Source: Novosphingobium sp. UBA1948 (GTDB taxonomy: Bacteria; Pseudomonadota; Alphaproteobacteria; Sphingomonadales; Sphingomonadaceae). Taken from it: DNA of 9,640 nucleotides. The notes under the pieces were generated by a model. The model saw only the letters and a program-made list of their open reading frames with translations, was not told the origin of the DNA and did no database searches. Within the stretch, counting starts at the first letter, position 1. Each line of letters begins with the position of its first letter. Of this stretch, positions 7,012 through 9,640 are shown in pieces. The stretch lies in contig DDES01000124.1 in assembly GCA_002336765.1 (NCBI GenBank), positions 1-9,640 of the forward strand. The letters run 5' to 3'. Position numbers and translations under genes: made by a program.

Positions 7012-7817
7012 ACTTCGACGCTTCGCAAGCTGACACCAAGAGCGTGATTGTCCCCCCGCCGGTCGAGGACCGTGTGATCGACGTGCGCGGGCTGGACTTC
7101 TTCTATGGCAAGAATCAGGCGCTGTTCGGCGTCGAGCTGCCCGTGGCGCGCCACAAGATCACCGCGCTGATCGGGCCTTCGGGCTGCGGCAAATCGACGC
7201 TGCTGCGCACGCTCAACAAGATCTACGACCTCTATCCCGGCCAGCGCGCCGAGGGAGAGATCCTGCTGAACGGCGAAAACGTGCTGGCGGCCCGCGACAC
7301 GGCCAAGCTGCGCGCGGACGTTGGCATGGTGTTCCAGCGCCCCACGCCGTTTCCCATGTCGATCTATGAAAACATCGCCTTTGGCGTGCGGCTGCACCGC
7401 AATGTGTCCAAGGCCGACATGGACGTGATCGTCGAACGCTCGCTCACCCGCGCCGCGCTGTGGGACGAGGTGAAGGACAAGCTCGACAAGTCCGGCACCA
7501 GCCTGTCGGGCGGCCAGCAACAGCGCCTCTGCGTGGCGCGCGGCATTGCCGTCGAACCCGAAGTGCTGCTGCTCGACGAACCCGCCTCGGCGCTCGATCC
7601 GCTGTCCACCGCCAAGCTGGAAACCGCGCTGATGGAGCTGAAGGACAGCTTCACCATCGTCATCGTCACCCACAACCTGCAACAGGCCGCGCGTATCTCC
7701 GACTACACCGGCTTTATGCTGCTGGGCAAAATGGTCGAGTTCCGCCCGTCGAGCGAGGCTTTCGTGAAGCCCGAAACGGCCGCGATGCGCGATTATGTGA
7801 CGGGGCGTTATGGGTGA
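7008..7817 (+). CDS. pstB: Phosphate ABC transporter, ATP-binding subunit PstB
   Basis: PstB hydrolyses ATP in the cytoplasm to drive phosphate import through PstCA. In the 269-residue protein every ABC motif is intact: Walker A GPSGCGKST (56-64), Q-loop Gln110 in VFQRPTPFPMSIYEN, signature LSGGQ (166-170), Walker B LLLDEP (187-192), D-loop SALD (194-197) and H-loop His222. The VFQRPTPFPMSIYEN segment and the ending that places the chain at ...YVTGRYG are typical of PstB rather than other ABC ATPases. The start is GTG at 7008-7010, overlapping the pstA stop, with AGGAG at 6994-6998 (9-nt gap). PstB is usually close to phoU; here no phoU follows. It is the last gene of the operon in this window. 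Confidence 0.96.
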   Translation: MNFDASQADTKSVIVPPPVEDRVIDVRGLDFFYGKNQALFGVELPVARHKITALIGPSGCGKSTLLRTLNKIYDLYPGQRAEGEILLNGENVLAARDTAKLRADVGMVFQRPTPFPMSIYENIAFGVRLHRNVSKADMDVIVERSLTRAALWDEVKDKLDKSGTSLSGGQQQRLCVARGIAVEPEVLLLDEPASALDPLSTAKLETALMELKDSFTIVIVTHNLQQAARISDYTGFMLLGKMVEFRPSSEAFVKPETAAMRDYVTGRYG

Positions 7818-7835
7818 TTTTTTGAAGGTTTAGGG

Positions 7836-7874
7836 GCCTCCGGCGGGCAAAGGGTCATCACCCTTTGCAATCCC
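7836..7874 (+). repeat. 39-bp palindromic repeat, copy 1
   Basis: This begins GCCTCCGGCGGGCAAAGGG and ends CCCTTTGCAATCCC. It contains a perfect 9-bp hairpin, GCAAAGGGT (7847-7855) and ACCCTTTGC (7860-7868), with loop CATC. It begins 18 nt after the pstB stop. A second copy at 9111-9149 is in opposite orientation and matches at 36 of 39 positions. No U-tract follows the stem (AATCCCTTTAATG), so this is more likely a REP-like dispersed repeat than a terminator. Confidence 0.85.
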
Positions 7875-7897
7875 TTTAATGTCTAGGTTGTTTCGGG

Positions 7898-7938
7898 AAT
7901 CCGGCGTTGCGCGTGTGTGCGGCGCCGGATTTTCTTTT
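7898..7938 (+). terminator. Probable terminator of the pst operon
   Basis: AATCCGGCG (7898-7906) and CGCCGGATT (7923-7931) pair perfectly over 9 bp around a 16-nt loop. The second arm runs into TTTTCTTTT (7930-7938). It lies about 80 nt after the pstB stop. The loop is longer than ideal, but stem and U-tract fit an intrinsic terminator in the plus direction only. Confidence 0.65.
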
Positions 7939-8343
7939 CGCTGCGCGGGCTGTTGGGGATTTTTTGCGGGCGCGGCGCTGCCTCCGTCGGGGAGGGCTGG
8001 TGCTGCCGCGCTGGTGCGGGGCGCCGGATGAGGGCTGGCCGCAGCAGCAGGACGCAGGTGGTTGGATGCCTTCACGTGCGACTGGCCGGGTAGAGGATCA
8101 GCCTTTAAGCAGCCCGGCTCGGCCTTGAAAGCGAATGGTCTGGGCCACGGTAAGGCTCGCAAATCCCGCAGTCCGTCTTGTACCATCGCCTCGGGTGTTT
8201 AAGTGCTGCTGACCTCCTGTCAGGGGCCACGACCTGTCTTGACCACGCCGGCACCAGCCCATTCACCACCCCAGCCCAGCGCTTTCCGGCTTGGGTGATG
8301 GGTTAGGCGTTTAACCGATTTGGTTGGGTGTAGGAAAGGGGAA
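7939..8343. other. Region without recognisable gene
   Basis: About 400 bases between the pst terminator and the nuclease gene hold no protein I recognise. The left part is GC-rich and low in complexity, and open frames in it look like random Ala/Pro/Arg-rich translations. Near 8260-8305 there is an imperfect inverted repeat: CCCATTCACC at 8259-8268 faces a GGGTGATGGG copy at 8293-8302, with one bulged base. It is downstream of the nuclease gene on the minus strand but lacks a U-tract. Base composition changes toward AT-rich near 8310. I found no tRNA or known RNA family by eye. Confidence 0.4.
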
Positions 8344-9048
8344 TTATTCGATTTTTGCACTCTTCTGAAGATTGTGACGCATGCAGAGCAACTGAACATT
8401 GGCAGCGCTGAGCGACGTGCCGCCTTTAGAATAGGGGACAATGTGATCGAAATGAAGTTCGTCACCCGAACCACACAAGACACATTTTCCCTGGTCCCGC
8501 TTCCATACCTCTTGCTTAATAGCAGAAGGAATGATTCTGCGCCTTTCTCCCGATTGTGGGTTGAATTGAGTTTCTGCCTCAAGATCGTCGTCGGAAGAAG
8601 GTATGGCTATCAGTTTGAATTTGAAAACATCTCTTTCTTCGACCTGCTCGCACCATGCGTCAACCAGATGGAAATAGCCATTGTCTGCCCAAAGCCCCGG
8701 CAATATCTTCTCATAGACTTTAACAACGTCAGGACTCTTTAGGCCTCGCTTAAAGTCAATTGCTGCCTTTTTGAATTTTCCATTTTCGGTCAGACGACCA
8801 GAATTGAGAAATTCTGGTTGATCCAGCAGTTTTGGATAAGGGCTGTCCTTGGTTTTCGCCGTGTCATGACCCTCATAGATCAAAACAGAGCCATCCTCTT
8901 CGATGCGATCGGCATAGGGTGCGTCAGATCGTCGAGACATGAGGATCACCGAATGGCGTCCGTGAAGGCGGAAATTCATACCACGCTGAAGACTGGTGCC
9001 TTCCCGTTGGCACATAGCGATATATGGAATAATCCGTTGATCAATCAT
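8344..9048 (-). CDS. SRA-like/HNH endonuclease, candidate modification-dependent restriction enzyme
   Basis: This 234-residue protein has two parts. Residues about 25-147 resemble an SRA/YDG modified-base-binding domain: YADRIEEDGSVLIYEGHD (45-62), then LTENGKF, then WADNGYFHLVDAWCE (120-134) and VFKFKL. Residues 170-234 are an HNH nuclease with zinc pairs C189xxC192 and C222xxH225, DH at 201-202 with catalytic His202, PYSKGG, Asn217 in NVQLLC and a closing H225-N226. Enzymes joining SRA and HNH domains are known to cut DNA carrying modified cytosine. I chose the ATG at 9046-9048 because the protein then begins MIDQRIIPYIAMC, a plausible N-terminus; 9058-9060 is an alternative, and neither has a clear Shine-Dalgarno. 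The gene is clearly AT-richer than all neighbours, which suggests transfer. HNH is certain by motif; SRA is by pattern and needs a profile test. Confidence 0.8.
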   Translation of the reverse strand: MIDQRIIPYIAMCQREGTSLQRGMNFRLHGRHSVILMSRRSDAPYADRIEEDGSVLIYEGHDTAKTKDSPYPKLLDQPEFLNSGRLTENGKFKKAAIDFKRGLKSPDVVKVYEKILPGLWADNGYFHLVDAWCEQVEERDVFKFKLIAIPSSDDDLEAETQFNPQSGERRRIIPSAIKQEVWKRDQGKCVLCGSGDELHFDHIVPYSKGGTSLSAANVQLLCMRHNLQKSAKIE

Positions 9049-9110
9049 GTTTCTTATCATGACATAGGCGCGTTTGAACGCAAAGCATGAATAATTTTGC
9101 TTCAAGCACT

Positions 9111-9149
9111 GGGATCGCAAAGGGCGATGGCCCTTTGCCCGCCGGAGGC
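9111..9149 (-). repeat. 39-bp palindromic repeat, copy 2 (inverted relative to copy 1)
   Basis: Read on the minus strand this is the same 39-bp unit as at 7836-7874, with three differences. The hairpin GCAAAGGGC (9117-9125) and GCCCTTTGC (9130-9138) is again perfect over 9 bp, and the loop on the minus strand is again CATC. The apical T-A pair of copy 1 is C-G here, so both sides of the stem changed together. It lies between the argG terminator and the start of the nuclease gene. Confidence 0.85.
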
Positions 9150-9172
9150 ACCCTTTTCTTAAACCCGAAAAC

Positions 9173-9201
9173 AAAAAGGGCGCCAGCCGAAGCCAGCGCC
9201 C
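9173..9201 (-). terminator. Intrinsic terminator of argG
   Basis: On the minus strand GGGCGC-TG-GC, loop TTCG, GC-TG-GCGCCC forms a 10-bp stem. The two TG/TG positions become U-G and G-U wobble pairs in RNA, and the loop is a C(UUCG)G tetraloop. Five T follow (A-run at 9173-9177), then GTTTT. In the plus direction the same positions would be C-A mismatches, so the element works only for argG. The first arm starts 25 nt after the argG stop. Confidence 0.9.
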
Positions 9202-9226
9202 TTTCCTTAAACAGCGCGAAACTGCC

Positions 9227-9640
9227 TTACTTCTGGTTCGCCAACAGCTTCAAACGCAGGGCGTTGAGCTTGATGAAGCCGGCGGCGTCCTTCTGGTCGT
9301 AGGCGCCGGCGTCGTCTTCGAAGGTCACGTGGCGTTCGGAGTAGAGCGAGTAGGGCGACTTGCGGCCCACGACATAGGCGCCGCCCTTGTAGAGCTTGAG
9401 GCGCACGGTGCCGGACACCTTGGCTTGGCTATGGTCGATGGCGGCTTGCAGCATTTCGCGCTCGGGGGCGAACCAGAAGCCGTTGTAGATCAACTCGGCA
9501 TAGCGCGGCATCAGCTCGTCCTTGAGGTGGGCGGCGCCACGGTCGAGGGTGATGCTTTCGATGCCGCGGTGGGCGCGGGCGTAGATTTCGCCGCCGGGGG
9601 TCTCGTACATGCCGCGCGACTTCATGCCGACGAAGCGGTT
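9227..9640 (-). CDS. argG: Argininosuccinate synthase, C-terminal part (5' end outside window)
   Basis: ArgG joins citrulline and aspartate using ATP in the penultimate step of arginine synthesis in the cytoplasm. The visible 137 residues are the C-terminal third of a protein normally near 400 residues. They run from NRFVGMKSRGMYETPGG at the window edge through the highly conserved AELIYNGFWFAPEREML and YVVGRKSPYSLYSE to DAAGFIKLNALRLKLL before the stop. This part of the family forms the synthetase/multimerisation C-terminus. No frame break is seen. A strong terminator follows, so argG ends its own transcript here and is not co-transcribed with the nuclease gene. Confidence 0.95.
   Translation of the reverse strand, partial: NRFVGMKSRGMYETPGGEIYARAHRGIESITLDRGAAHLKDELMPRYAELIYNGFWFAPEREMLQAAIDHSQAKVSGTVRLKLYKGGAYVVGRKSPYSLYSERHVTFEDDAGAYDQKDAAGFIKLNALRLKLLANQK

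Noticed and set aside
7847..7874. Hairpin in repeat copy 1 as the pst terminator
   Set aside because: The stem is strong but no U-tract follows; the hairpin at 7898-7931 with TTTTCTTTT fits better.
9049..9174. N-terminal extension of the nuclease gene up to 9174
   Set aside because: The extension would translate the palindromic repeat and part of the argG terminator; the ATG at 9046-9048 gives a normal N-terminus.
1..9640. CRISPR arrays, tRNA or rRNA genes, insertion-sequence transposases
   Set aside because: I saw no regularly spaced repeats, no cloverleaf or rRNA-like sequence and no transposase motif on either strand.

Overview
The window looks like chromosomal DNA of a GC-rich alphaproteobacterium, most likely in Sphingomonadales (Novosphingobium/Sphingomonas type). 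This is judged from codon use, protein style and gene set, not from a database comparison. Most of it is a phosphate-starvation locus. Both ends carry partial genes: the tail of a LysR-type regulator at the left and the C-terminal third of argininosuccinate synthase (argG, minus strand) at the right.

Layout. (1) 2-253 +, LysR-family C-terminus, converging on an unrecognised proline-rich protein (250-1107, minus); the two stop codons overlap. (2) 1108-1427, no gene seen, two hairpins. (3) 1428-2210 minus, a short-chain dehydrogenase, 3-hydroxybutyrate dehydrogenase. (4) 2300-2330, intrinsic terminator, then 2353-3861 minus, an outer-membrane porin with an N-terminal coiled coil. (5) 3862-4140, a divergent regulatory region with PhoB-type boxes facing both ways. 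(6) 4141-7817 +, pstS-pstC-pstA-pstB, tightly packed, the high-affinity phosphate ABC importer. (7) 7818-8343, no recognisable gene, but a palindromic repeat and a likely terminator. (8) 8344-9048 minus, a visibly AT-richer gene for an SRA-like/HNH nuclease, a candidate modification-dependent restriction enzyme. (9) A second, oppositely oriented copy of the palindromic repeat, then the argG terminator and the argG 3' part.

How the genes fit together. The porin and the pst operon diverge from one control region. Each has a direct-repeat Pho-box-like element, a 10-nt gap and a TAGCG hexamer at the -10 position. This suggests that PhoB turns on outer-membrane entry (porin), periplasmic capture (PstS) and inner-membrane import (PstCAB) together. 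phoU and phoB/phoR, often found beside pst, are not in the window.

The least ordinary stretch is 7.83-9.15 kb. There an SRA-HNH nuclease gene of foreign-looking composition lies between two 39-bp inverted copies of a palindromic repeat. Two of the three differences between the copies form a compensatory base-pair change in the hairpin stem.
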